Positions 6,338 to 13,863 of a stretch of 34,132 nucleotides of DNA are shown piece after piece. The first letter of the stretch is position 1. Each line of letters starts with the position of its first letter. Below the pieces are notes generated by a model, which was not told the origin of the DNA, did not search any database, and worked only from the letters and a program-made list of their open reading frames with translations. Source of the DNA: a virus; the IMG/VR virus record IMGVR_UViG_3300027842_000057, positions 1 to 34,132 of that record; one strand, written 5' to 3'. Both the position numbers and the translations under genes were made by a program.

Positions 6338-7504
6338 TTGGTGAGGAAGACGCGAGGCGCTGCTATTCTGGCGTTCTTGGTTACGGCGGCCTATTGGCCC
6401 GGCACCTATGCACCGGCTCTCGTTCCGAAATGGGCTGTCCTCTTAGTTGGATTGCCCCTCGTTGTTCCCCACGGGGAATCGTCGGCGACAGCGCTGCAGA
6501 AAGCGTTTCTTGTCTTTATCGCCTATGCCGTGCTGTCGCTCTTATGGGCACCATTCCGGCTCGATGGCATCTATGAACTCGGGATCTTTGCGCTGCTCGC
6601 TGGAAGCTTTCTGCTTGGCAATTGTCTTGAGCGCTGCGATCTGGTATTTATTGGCGCCGGTTGTGGATTGGTTCCTTCGCTGATCGTCGGGATGATGCAA
6701 TGGTTCGGAGCGAGCCCGGTTCTGGAGTTGACGCCGAATCCGGCGGGGCTGTTCGTCAATGCGAACTTGATGGGCGAGGCTTCCGCACTTGTGATTGCGG
6801 GCTTGCTTGGGAGTGGGAATGGTCTGTGGGCCTGCCTGTTGGCCGTTGTGCCTGTCACTTGCTTGGCGTTGAGCCATCATCGGACCTCGATAATCGCTTT
6901 GGCGATTGCGGGTATGATCTTCGCGATGCAGGCTTCAAAGAAACGCCGATTGTGGATTATCGGGCTTATGGTCTTTCTATCGATCCTCATTGGCTTGATG
7001 GGATATGGGACATCGCTACCGCAATCGTTTGAAGAGCGCATTCAAATCTGGCACGGAACCCTCGCGGGGCTGACCTTGCTCGGGCACGGGGCGGGAAGCT
7101 TCCGGGGCCTCATCTGGCTCTACTTTCTGTCAAAGTCCGAGGGCGGCTTGGATTATGCCCATAACGACCTGTTGCAGCTCGGATTCGAATATGGCGCGGC
7201 GGCGCTTATCCCAGCGGCTTGCTTTGCCATTCTGGCGCTCCGCAGCGTCTCGCCCATGCGTTATGTGTTGATCGTGTTCGGGATACAGTCCTCGCTTGAA
7301 TTCCCTCTGTATATGCCGGTTACGGGGTTTCTGGCGGCATTCGTTGCGGGGCATTGCGCTCGGGAGTGGCCTTCTTACGGTTGGCGCGATGTGCTCCGCG
7401 GAATGGCTCTATTCGACCGGCTTGCAACAAAACGATCTCGACCGGATGGAATTGGCGGCAAAGGTCTTTCCGTTCGATGCCCGATATCGCAGAGGTCCGG
7501 CTGA
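6338..7504 (+). CDS. O-antigen ligase/polymerase-like membrane protein (Wzy/WaaL type)
   Basis: The start is a TTG at 6338 touching the previous stop, with GTG 6341 as an alternative. The product is a polytopic membrane protein with about ten hydrophobic spans. Between spans it carries hallmarks of the O-antigen ligase family: an arginine after a span (SHHRTS, R182), GHGAGSF (249-255) and, in the large periplasmic loop, YAHNDLLQLGFEYG (273-286) with its conserved histidine. Such enzymes join or polymerise lipid-linked sugar chains at the periplasmic face. In phages they are linked to serotype conversion. The last 45 or so residues look like a shadow of the overlapping gene, so the reading frame may be broken near 7350. 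Confidence 0.65.
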   Translation: MVRKTRGAAILAFLVTAAYWPGTYAPALVPKWAVLLVGLPLVVPHGESSATALQKAFLVFIAYAVLSLLWAPFRLDGIYELGIFALLAGSFLLGNCLERCDLVFIGAGCGLVPSLIVGMMQWFGASPVLELTPNPAGLFVNANLMGEASALVIAGLLGSGNGLWACLLAVVPVTCLALSHHRTSIIALAIAGMIFAMQASKKRRLWIIGLMVFLSILIGLMGYGTSLPQSFEERIQIWHGTLAGLTLLGHGAGSFRGLIWLYFLSKSEGGLDYAHNDLLQLGFEYGAAALIPAACFAILALRSVSPMRYVLIVFGIQSSLEFPLYMPVTGFLAAFVAGHCAREWPSYGWRDVLRGMALFDRLATKRSRPDGIGGKGLSVRCPISQRSG

Positions 7505-7724
7505 GCTCGTCATCAAGTGGCCGAGCGATGCGCTGACGATCGATGTGTTGACACGGACGCTAAGGCGAGAGCCTAATGAGCTATGGATATGGGAAGCTCT
7601 GTTCCTGCATTCCCTTCGGCGCGGCGATCGCGTCATGGCTGACGAGGCATTGCAAAACCTCTGGCGCATTGCGCCGCAATCGCAGTTTGTGAAGCGCATC
7701 CTGGCAAATAGGCGCGATCCATGA
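7344..7724 (+). CDS. Membrane-anchored small protein, or C-terminal part of the O-antigen ligase-like protein
   Basis: In the frame one base ahead of the ligase gene, a protein begins at TTG 7344 (MRGIALGSGLLTVGAMCSAE), with ATG 7389 or ATG 7296 as other choices. It has one hydrophobic span, then ELAAKVFPFDARYRRGPAEL and a helical repeat-like part (ELWIWEALFLHSLRRGDRVM) resembling the TPR-like tails of O-antigen ligase family proteins. The overlap of up to 160 bases with the preceding gene is large for this phage. Either it is a separate overlapping gene or the two are one protein split by a +1 shift. Confidence 0.55.
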   Translation: MRGIALGSGLLTVGAMCSAEWLYSTGLQQNDLDRMELAAKVFPFDARYRRGPAELVIKWPSDALTIDVLTRTLRREPNELWIWEALFLHSLRRGDRVMADEALQNLWRIAPQSQFVKRILANRRDP

Positions 7725-7867
7725 AAAAGCAGGGCAAGATCAAAAAGGTGATGGGCGAATTCAAGGAAGGCGCCCTTCACTCGGGCAGCAAGAAGGGTCC
7801 GGTGGTGACGAACCGCAAGCAGGCGGTCGCCATCGCCATGAGCGAAGCGCGCAAAGGTCGAAAGTAG
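7721..7867 (+). CDS. Small basic DUF6496-type protein (48 aa)
   Basis: The ATG overlaps the previous stop (ATGA). The peptide is strongly basic and fits the small family with the pattern K-V-M-x-E-F-K-x-G-x-L-H-S-G-S then V-T-N-R-K-Q-A-x-A-I-A-x-S-E-A. Here it reads VMGEFKEGALHSGSKKG and VTNRKQAVAIAMSEARKG. The family is common in phages and bacterial genomes and has no established function; nucleic-acid binding is a guess from charge. Confidence 0.65.
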   Translation: MKKQGKIKKVMGEFKEGALHSGSKKGPVVTNRKQAVAIAMSEARKGRK

Positions 7868-7883
7868 CAAAAGGAGAAACACC

Positions 7884-8048
7884 ATGGCGAACGACATCGG
7901 AAGCGTAAAAGGCGTCTCGGGCAGTTCAATGGCTCTCAATAACCAGAGTGGCCAGGGGACGGCAAAGCCTTCGGCAGGCGGCAAGCACGATCCGGGCGGC
8001 TTCAAGCCGGCGCGGACGCCGGAAGCGCCCGTGCCGATGCCCAAATAA
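7884..8048 (+). CDS. Small hypothetical glycine/proline-rich protein (54 aa)
   Basis: The gene has one of the best ribosome sites in the window, AAGGAG seven bases before ATG 7884. The product is low in hydrophobic residues and rich in G, S, P and K (SGQGTAKPSAGGKHDPGG), so it is probably disordered. The strong translation signal just before the large terminase gene suggests a product needed in quantity, perhaps a minor virion protein. No family is recognised. Confidence 0.6.
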   Translation: MANDIGSVKGVSGSSMALNNQSGQGTAKPSAGGKHDPGGFKPARTPEAPVPMPK

Positions 8049-8065
8049 TGTAGATCGGATAGTGT

Positions 8066-9553
8066 ATGTTTGATGCGTGGGCGCCGGTCCGCAAGATCGG
8101 CGCCGCAGCCTATCTTGCGGGCGCGAGTCAACAGACGAAAGCCGAGTTGCGGCCGTTGCTCGACGGTCATCTCGACCGTATGGGATTGATCGATCGGATC
8201 AACAGACTTTCCGGCTGGTCGCCGCGCCCCTATCAATTGCGGCTCTGGCAGTATCTCAACGGCGGCGGCACGCGGGCTTGCGTGATCTGGCATCGCCGGA
8301 GTGGTAAGGACGATATCGCCCTTAATTGGGCAATGCGGGCGGCTCATCAAAAAGTGGGCGAATACTGGCACATGCTGCCAGAGGCCGCCCACGGGCGCAA
8401 AGTGCTGTGGGATGCGGTCAATCCGCATACTGGCCGCAGGCGCATCGACCAAGCCTTCCCGGCCGAATTCAAGGAGAAAACCCGCGACGATCATATGGTC
8501 ATCCAGTTCAAGAACGGATCATTATGGCGCGTGGTGGGCTCCGACAACTACGACAGGCTCATGGGCTCGACGCCTGTTGGCGTGGTGTTTTCCGAGTGGG
8601 CGCTGGCCGATCCGAATGCGTGGGCTTTCTTGCGGCCGATCCTGATCGAGAACGGCGGCTGGGCCATATTCATCACGACGCCGCGCGGCAACAACCATGC
8701 CCGCACGACCTACGAGCTCGCCAAGGAAGGCAATGGCTGGTTCGCCGAGCGGCTCGGAGTGGCCGACACCGGCGTGTTCACCAAGGAGCAGCTTGCAACC
8801 GAGCTGTACGAGCTCAAGCACGACTACGGCGAGGAGGAGGGAAGTGCCCTCTTTGAACAGGAATATAACTGCTCGTTCGAATCCGCGCTCGTTGGAGCTT
8901 ATTATGGCGCTCATCTCAATCGAGCGGAGAAAGCGGGCCGCATTGGAAATATTCCGATCGATCGCGCTGTCCTCGTCCACACCGCTTGGGACTTGGGAGT
9001 ATCGGACTCCACGGCGATTTGGTTCGTCCAATGTGTCGGCAAAGAGCGCCGGTTGATCGATTATCATGAGGGATCGGGGTTAGGGCTTGATGATTACGCC
9101 CGCGTGCTTGCCGAAAAGCAGAAGGAGCACGGCTATGTTTATGGACTACATTACTTTCCCCATGACATCGCGGTGCGGGAGCTAGGCAACAAGGGCCTCT
9201 CGCGCGAGGATACCCTGAAAGGCCTTGGCATCAAGGCAAAGATCGTCCCGCAGCACAACGTCAACGACGGCATCAATGCCACGCGCCGGCTGCTCGATGC
9301 AGCATGGATCGACGGGAAGCGGTGTGAACGAGGCTTGAATGCGCTCCGCAATTATCGGCGCAAATGGGATGAGAAGTTGAAGATGTTCAGCGATGCGCCT
9401 CTTCACGACTGGGCCTCACACGGGGCGGATTCTCTGCGATGTTTTGCTGCAGGCTTCCAGGAAACGAAGGATAGGGCTCCGGCTTTGCCCAAGATGAAGC
9501 TTCCCGACTACGGTACAATGCCGCACGAGCGCGGTACGGGATGGATGCGTTAA
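8066..9553 (+). CDS. Terminase large subunit
   Basis: This 495-residue protein is the packaging motor and headful nuclease. The ATPase domain has a Walker A variant WHRRSGKD (75-82), a Walker B strand ending in the catalytic glutamate (GVVFSEW, E177) and the coupling motif ITTPRG (203-208). The nuclease domain has AWDLGVSDSTAI with D309, a helix ATRRLLDAAWID (405-416) and the final acidic cluster HDWASHGADSLR (D448, D455). All key residues are present. It lies directly before the portal gene as expected, but far from the small subunit at 3265. Confidence 0.93.
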   Translation: MFDAWAPVRKIGAAAYLAGASQQTKAELRPLLDGHLDRMGLIDRINRLSGWSPRPYQLRLWQYLNGGGTRACVIWHRRSGKDDIALNWAMRAAHQKVGEYWHMLPEAAHGRKVLWDAVNPHTGRRRIDQAFPAEFKEKTRDDHMVIQFKNGSLWRVVGSDNYDRLMGSTPVGVVFSEWALADPNAWAFLRPILIENGGWAIFITTPRGNNHARTTYELAKEGNGWFAERLGVADTGVFTKEQLATELYELKHDYGEEEGSALFEQEYNCSFESALVGAYYGAHLNRAEKAGRIGNIPIDRAVLVHTAWDLGVSDSTAIWFVQCVGKERRLIDYHEGSGLGLDDYARVLAEKQKEHGYVYGLHYFPHDIAVRELGNKGLSREDTLKGLGIKAKIVPQHNVNDGINATRRLLDAAWIDGKRCERGLNALRNYRRKWDEKLKMFSDAPLHDWASHGADSLRCFAAGFQETKDRAPALPKMKLPDYGTMPHERGTGWMR

Positions 9554-9556
9554 GCC

Positions 9557-11722
9557 ATGGATTACGGCGCAGCCATCGACGATCAAGCCCAACTCCCCGG
9601 CGATCCTGGCATCGTCCAGGAGGCCACCTATTGGTGGAAGGCCGTCAAGGATTGGCAGGGCACCGAAGACGAGCGCACGCGCGAGGATATCAAGTTCGCC
9701 AATGGCGATGCGCGTAATGCCTGGCAGTGGCCGACCAAGATGTATGCGGCGCGCACCGGCGGCGATGTCGAGTTGCCCTGCCTGACCATCAATCAGACGC
9801 GCGTTTACAACGATAACATCATCAATGCGATCTCGAAAAACGCGATCGGTGTCAAGATCAGGCCCACGGCTGGAAAGGCGAGCTACCAATCCGCCAAGGT
9901 CATGATGAATATTGTTCGCCGGATTCAGAACATATCGGGATTTTCCCGCGTTAAACGCAAAATCTGCGAGCATCAAGTCGATGGTGGTATCGGCTATTGC
10001 ATCATTGAGACCAAATGGGTGTCGGAACGCTCATTCGATCAGGACATTTTTTTGAGGGCCGCCGATGATTCGACCGCCGTCTATCTCGATCCGTGGCATC
10101 CCGATGATCCGGACTTTGGGTTTGTTTTCGAACGCAAGTCGCGCCGCAAGTTCAATCGCGAACATCCGAAATGGAAGGATAGGGTTGGCAAGTCGCCGAT
10201 CAATAGCGGGCTTGAATCCTGGCTTTCCGACAAAGAAATCATGCTCGCCAAGTATTTCCGCAAGAAGCAGAAAGCGGACAGGCTCGTAAGCTACACGCGG
10301 CCCGGTGAAGATGCAGTCGAAAAGCTGGCTTCCGAGATCAGGGACGAAAGTGGTCCCGAATTGCTCGATCAGCTCTTGGATGACATCAAGCAGGGCCGCA
10401 TCGATGGCCGCACGCGATCGGTCAAGAACAATCAAGTCGAGTGGTTCCTGATCGCGGGCGATACGATCATCGATCGCGGCGATTGGGCCGGCAAATATGT
10501 GCCGATCATCCGCTGTGTCGGGCGTGAAACCGTCATCGACGGCGCGCTCGACCGCAAAGGCAATACGCGTGCGCAGATCGATGCGCAACGCATGCTCAAT
10601 TACAACGCTTCCTCATCGGTCCAATCGGTCGCGACGCAGACCAAGACGCAATGGCTTGCTCCGGACAGGGCGACCGCAGGCCAAGAACAGTGGAAAACCG
10701 CAAACACGGATAATTTTGCGGTCTTGATGTGGAACGATATCGACGAAGAACAAGCCGACGCGGCGTTAGCGAAGATTCCGCCGCCGCAACGCATCGAGCC
10801 GCCCAAACCATCGGCCGCCTTCACGCAGGGCATGCAAGACGCGGAGCGGCACCTGATGATGGTCAATGGCCAGTTTCAGGCCAATCCATCGGATGCGCAA
10901 GGCGAGTCGCCATTCCCGCAGTCAGGACGCGCGATCAATGAGAGGAAAGAAGCCGGCGTGCTTGCAACCTATCATTTCCCCGAGCACATGGCGGATATGG
11001 AGCAAATGATCGGGGTGCAATTGCTCGACCTCATTCCGAAAATCTATGATACACAGCGCGCGCTTCATGTGCAGGACGAGAAGGGCGAAAAGCATTGGAT
11101 CCGTATCAACCCGAACCAAGTCGATGCGGTGCAAGAATTGGAGCATGTCAAGGACGACGAGGAGGCCGTAAGACTCGCGTTCAATCCTGGCGTGGGCGAA
11201 TATGAATGCGTCTCCGATCCGGGGCCTGATTACGCGACCCAGCGTCAAGAGCAATGGAACGCGATGACGCAACTCCTCGCGGCCAACAAGGAACTGGCGG
11301 CGATCGGTATGGACTTGCTCCTGAAGGCCGGAGATTTCCCCGGCGCGGACGAACTGTCCGAGCGCTACTTGAAAGAGATCAAGGCGCAAAAGCCCTATCT
11401 GTTCGACCAGAATCTCGATCCGGCCATGACGGCATTGCAACAGCAGAATCAACGCCTAGTGGCGCTCAATGCCGAAATGATGACTAAGCTCGCCGATATG
11501 AACCTCAAGCTGAGAGGTCGCGACGAGCGCCGCGACATCGAAGCCCACAAGGCCGATACCGATCGCATGAAGGTGCAATTGGAATTCCTGTTGAAAACCA
11601 TGTTGACGCCAGTGCAGAAAGCGCAGATGGAGCATGAATTGGAGCAGGGACTCCATCAGCACGTCTTCGACATGATTCAGCAGGCGAATGCGCCGCGCGT
11701 CACGAATGGGGCGGCCGAATGA
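9557..11722 (+). CDS. Portal protein (P22 gp1-like)
   Basis: This 721-residue protein matches the length of P22 gp1 (725) and its features: an N-terminal helical region with YWWKAVKDWQGTEDERTRED, and LPCLTINQTRVYNDNIINAI, which is typical of the P22-type portal. It also has DPDFGFVFERKSRRKF, a long crown and wing, and a C-terminal coiled-coil barrel from about residue 625 (QQQNQRLVALNAEMMTKLAD). Twelve copies form the ring through which DNA enters and leaves the head. The long C-terminal helix fits the barrel of P22. It begins three bases after the terminase stop and overlaps the next gene by ATGA. Confidence 0.9.
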   Translation: MDYGAAIDDQAQLPGDPGIVQEATYWWKAVKDWQGTEDERTREDIKFANGDARNAWQWPTKMYAARTGGDVELPCLTINQTRVYNDNIINAISKNAIGVKIRPTAGKASYQSAKVMMNIVRRIQNISGFSRVKRKICEHQVDGGIGYCIIETKWVSERSFDQDIFLRAADDSTAVYLDPWHPDDPDFGFVFERKSRRKFNREHPKWKDRVGKSPINSGLESWLSDKEIMLAKYFRKKQKADRLVSYTRPGEDAVEKLASEIRDESGPELLDQLLDDIKQGRIDGRTRSVKNNQVEWFLIAGDTIIDRGDWAGKYVPIIRCVGRETVIDGALDRKGNTRAQIDAQRMLNYNASSSVQSVATQTKTQWLAPDRATAGQEQWKTANTDNFAVLMWNDIDEEQADAALAKIPPPQRIEPPKPSAAFTQGMQDAERHLMMVNGQFQANPSDAQGESPFPQSGRAINERKEAGVLATYHFPEHMADMEQMIGVQLLDLIPKIYDTQRALHVQDEKGEKHWIRINPNQVDAVQELEHVKDDEEAVRLAFNPGVGEYECVSDPGPDYATQRQEQWNAMTQLLAANKELAAIGMDLLLKAGDFPGADELSERYLKEIKAQKPYLFDQNLDPAMTALQQQNQRLVALNAEMMTKLADMNLKLRGRDERRDIEAHKADTDRMKVQLEFLLKTMLTPVQKAQMEHELEQGLHQHVFDMIQQANAPRVTNGAAE

Positions 11723-11997
11723 CGGACATCGCAACAGAACTGCGGATCATCGCCCGCGATACGCGCAGCATGTCAACGCCGGATCGCTCGGTCATCTGTG
11801 AAGCCGCGAATTTGGTCGAGCAACTGGTTGCCACGCAAGAAAAGCTCATTGAATCTCAGGCGCAGCGCATTGCACTCAACGAGCGGCTGCTATCCGTGAT
11901 CGGGGCGCGCCAAAAACAATTATTTACGCCGATTTCCGGCAACTTTGTCTATAAAGGCTGGGTCACCAGTCCCTGGCGCGAATTCAAAACACGATGA
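11719..11997 (+). CDS. Hypothetical protein (92 aa)
   Basis: It overlaps the portal stop by ATGA and the next gene in the same way, so it belongs to a coupled set. The N-terminal two thirds form a helical, probably coiled-coil segment (EAANLVEQLVATQEKLIESQ and QRIALNERLLSVIGARQK). A short beta-like end (GNFVYKGWVTSPW) follows. No family is recognised; a minor head or assembly protein is possible from position only. Confidence 0.6.
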   Translation: MTDIATELRIIARDTRSMSTPDRSVICEAANLVEQLVATQEKLIESQAQRIALNERLLSVIGARQKQLFTPISGNFVYKGWVTSPWREFKTR

Positions 11998-12449
11998 ACA
12001 CGATCGAGATCAACGGCGAATCCGTTCCGGCATCGGAGGCCTCCGCGCTCATCCGAATGCTCTGCAACGATGCCAAGAAATTCGCGGGCGAGTTTCACAA
12101 TCAAAATCGCAGCGTCAAGTTTCGCGCCAATTGGCCGAATGAATATCTGTTCGCCGATGCGAATTGGAAAACTTTCATCGAAGCAGTGCGGGCGATGTAT
12201 GCCGAGCGGTTGGGCGATCCCAAGACGCCGCCGACGGATGCCCGCAAGATGCATCTCGCAATTGTGCTGTGGACGAAAATGGAGGGCATGGTTGCCCCCG
12301 ATCCGCGCCTGCAGCTCAAGCCCAACACGCAGCAATTCGTGGGTGACAAGTTCGAAAACCACAAGATCGTCGATGCGTTCGGCAAGCAGTCGAATACGTT
12401 CATGGAATTACTGATGAGTTCGGCCGCGGCAACCGAGCGCTTTCACTGA
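11994..12449 (+). CDS. Hypothetical protein (151 aa)
   Basis: The ATG overlaps the previous stop. The protein looks globular and mixed, with segments EINGESVPASEASALIRML, RSVKFRANWPNEYLFADAN and RKMHLAIVLWTKMEGM. It lies between portal and scaffold, a place where P22 has no gene. No motif is recognised. Its end is followed by a hairpin and the scaffold gene. Confidence 0.6.
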   Translation: MNTIEINGESVPASEASALIRMLCNDAKKFAGEFHNQNRSVKFRANWPNEYLFADANWKTFIEAVRAMYAERLGDPKTPPTDARKMHLAIVLWTKMEGMVAPDPRLQLKPNTQQFVGDKFENHKIVDAFGKQSNTFMELLMSSAAATERFH

Positions 12450-12452
12450 AAG

Positions 12453-12471
12453 CGGTTCCGATCAGGAACCG
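12453..12471 (+). other. RNA hairpin between the 151-aa gene and the scaffold gene
   Basis: CGGTTCC (12453-12459) pairs with GGAACCG (12465-12471) around the loop GATCA. Two more A-T pairs can form beyond one mismatch. There is no T run, so it is not a classic terminator. It may mark an RNA processing point or protect the scaffold/coat message. Confidence 0.4.
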
Positions 12472-12489
12472 GTTTAGAAGAGGACACGC

Positions 12490-13350
12490 ATGGACCTTCT
12501 GGAGAAATACCGCATTCCGTTGTTTGACGCAGAGACCGGGACGGGCACGGCGCCGCCGTCCGCGCCGCCTGCGGCTGTAGTCGCCGCGGCCGAACCGCCG
12601 CCCGTCGAGCCGAGTCCCGCGCCGCCAGCCCCGGAGTTGCCCGCTGGCGTCCATAAGACGCCTCCCTCGTCATTGCTCGTCAATGAATTGACGGGCCTGC
12701 GGGCAGAGCGGCGCCGACAGGATGAGGAAATTGCCCGCTTGCGGCGCGAGGCGGCCGAAGCGCGGGCGCTCGCCGAGCGGGCCACCGCTGGCACCAACAA
12801 TCAACCGCCCGCCCCCGCCGCGCCGCGCATCGAGCCGCCAGCAACCGCGGAAGCCGAGATTGACCGCCGCGCCGAATACAAGCTATTCCTGCGGGATGTC
12901 GAAGGTGTCCGCGAACGTGGCAACCGGCAGTTCGGGCCGGCCTTCAATGAAACAGTTCGCGCTCTAGCCGCGGTCGGCGCCGACAACGATCAATTCGTCT
13001 CGCAAGTGATGGCAGCCGATCCTGCCAATGCTCATGTCGTCCTCAATGCGCTCGCGCAAGACCTCGAAGGCACGGTCGCGCTCGTCAATATGGACCCTAA
13101 CCGCCGCATGGCAGAACTCACGAGGCGGGCAATGGCCGCAAGTGCAAGTGTGACTGATCCCGCCAAGACCGCGCCTCCGGCCGCGCCTCCCGTCCCTCCA
13201 AAGACCATCAGCAAGGCGCCGCCGCCGCCGCCGCCCGTTATCGCCAGCACGACCAAGACCGTCGATTGGCGCTCGGATGAGGCGAGCGATGCCGAGTTCG
13301 ATCGAGGGTTCAATGAGGAATTCTTGCGACGGCGGGCGTTGCGACGATGA
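12490..13350 (+). CDS. Putative scaffolding protein
   Basis: The call rests on position between portal and coat, as for P22 gp8, and on composition. The 286 residues have a proline/alanine-rich disordered N-terminus (about 18-60), a charged coiled coil (about 62-98, AERRRQDEEIARLRREAAEA), a second disordered segment, a helical centre (RAEYKLFLRDVEGVRERGNR) and a short charged C-terminal helix rich in arginine (NEEFLRRRALRR). P22 scaffold binds coat through a basic C-terminal helix-turn-helix, which fits. The length is close to P22 gp8 (303). It is strongly biased in composition, so similarity searches may miss it. Confidence 0.65.
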   Translation: MDLLEKYRIPLFDAETGTGTAPPSAPPAAVVAAAEPPPVEPSPAPPAPELPAGVHKTPPSSLLVNELTGLRAERRRQDEEIARLRREAAEARALAERATAGTNNQPPAPAAPRIEPPATAEAEIDRRAEYKLFLRDVEGVRERGNRQFGPAFNETVRALAAVGADNDQFVSQVMAADPANAHVVLNALAQDLEGTVALVNMDPNRRMAELTRRAMAASASVTDPAKTAPPAAPPVPPKTISKAPPPPPPVIASTTKTVDWRSDEASDAEFDRGFNEEFLRRRALRR

Positions 13351-13628
13351 TGACCGATCAACAAGAAAAAGATGAAGCTTATCGGCAACGCAATCATCTG
13401 GTTGCCGCTTTAGCCCGGTTGTTTCCAAGCGGAATCGCCCGCACGAATATACCGGGATGGTCCTCAGATTGGCATGGTTGTTGTTTTATCGACTTGCCAA
13501 CAGGGCAGATCAGTTATCATTATCACGACAGCCAAGCATTTCTTTTCGCCGATCTGCCCCCTTATCAAAAAGAGTGGGATGGTCACGACAAAGAAACGGT
13601 TCACCGGCGTTTAGCTGCATTAAGATAA
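13347..13628 (+). CDS. Conserved-looking hypothetical protein (93 aa)
   Basis: The ATG overlaps the scaffold stop (ATGA). The N-terminal helix is followed by a beta region with WHGCCFIDLPTGQISYHYHD, then AFLFADLPPYQKEWDGHDKE. This histidine- and aspartate-rich pattern recurs in small phage proteins that I remember only as unnamed. The YHYHD and WDGHD clusters could bind metal. Function unknown. It separates scaffold and coat genes and is followed by the structured leader RNA of the coat gene. Confidence 0.6.
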   Translation: MMTDQQEKDEAYRQRNHLVAALARLFPSGIARTNIPGWSSDWHGCCFIDLPTGQISYHYHDSQAFLFADLPPYQKEWDGHDKETVHRRLAALR

Positions 13629-13661
13629 GACGTGACGAGCCGTAGCAGAGTTCGGCGCTGC

Positions 13662-13717
13662 CGCCACCTGAGCGTTATCAGGGTTTGCCGGCCTTCTCCG
13701 TCTCGGCAACGGAGTGC
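13662..13717 (+). repeat. Tandem RNA motif, copy 1
   Basis: It opens with CGCCACCTGAGCGTTATCAG and shares with copy 2 the core CGCCACCTG-GCGT-ATCAGGGTTT-CCG-CCTT. The 3' part forms the hairpin CTCCGT (13696-13701) with ACGGAG (13709-13714), loop CTCGGCA. The stem sequence differs from copy 2, while its position in the motif is identical. Confidence 0.7.
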
Positions 13718-13732
13718 TTGGGAACGTCGCCT

Positions 13733-13789
13733 CGCCACCTGGGCGTCATCAGGGTTTCCCGCCCTTGTCTGATTCGGGACCAGACATGC
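13733..13789 (+). repeat. Tandem RNA motif, copy 2
   Basis: It starts 71 bases after copy 1. The hairpin GTCTG (13767-13771) with CAGAC (13781-13785) begins 34 bases into the motif and ends 52 bases in, exactly as in copy 1. Two stem pairs are changed on both sides (C-G to G-C, C-G to T-A), which points to a conserved RNA structure. In this copy GGGCG and CGCCC can also pair. Confidence 0.7.
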
Positions 13790-13792
13790 ACC

Positions 13793-13810
13793 GCGATCAT
13801 TCGTGATCGC
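13793..13810 (+). other. Seven-pair hairpin with TTCG tetraloop
   Basis: GCGATCA (13793-13799) and TGATCGC (13804-13810) pair perfectly around TTCG. UUCG loops are exceptionally stable in RNA. No T run follows. It sits 54 bases before the coat start and may protect the message or pause transcription. Confidence 0.65.
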
Positions 13811-13863
13811 TCTCAAACCATGCGCCTTGGAGATGGCGCGTAAATCCTCCAGGAGCCATCCCG

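Larger units (their letters stand above)
13629..13863 (+). ncRNA. Structured non-coding leader of the coat protein gene
   Basis: These 235 bases contain no convincing gene on either strand but carry a chain of hairpins. Two copies of a 56-57-base motif (13662-13717 and 13733-13789) each end in a 19-base hairpin. They are followed by a seven-pair stem capped by a TTCG tetraloop (13793-13810) and a GCGCC/GGCGC stem (13822-13839). The coat ATG follows after GGAG. A regulatory or stabilising leader for the most abundant late message is the simplest idea. Confidence 0.6.

Noticed and set aside
7296-7504. Programmed -1 frameshift in the O-antigen ligase-like gene
   Set aside because: The second frame is in the +1 phase, and no X XXY YYZ heptamer with a downstream stem is present near the switch.
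7409-8494. Long open frame on the - strand (361 codons)
   Set aside because: It lies antisense to the clear large-terminase gene and several coupled small genes, has a biased arginine/proline composition and no ribosome site. It is a shadow of GC-rich coding sequence.
13662-13789. CRISPR-like direct repeats
   Set aside because: There are only two copies, they are imperfect and contain covarying hairpins, no further spacers or cas genes are present, and the context is a phage coat leader.
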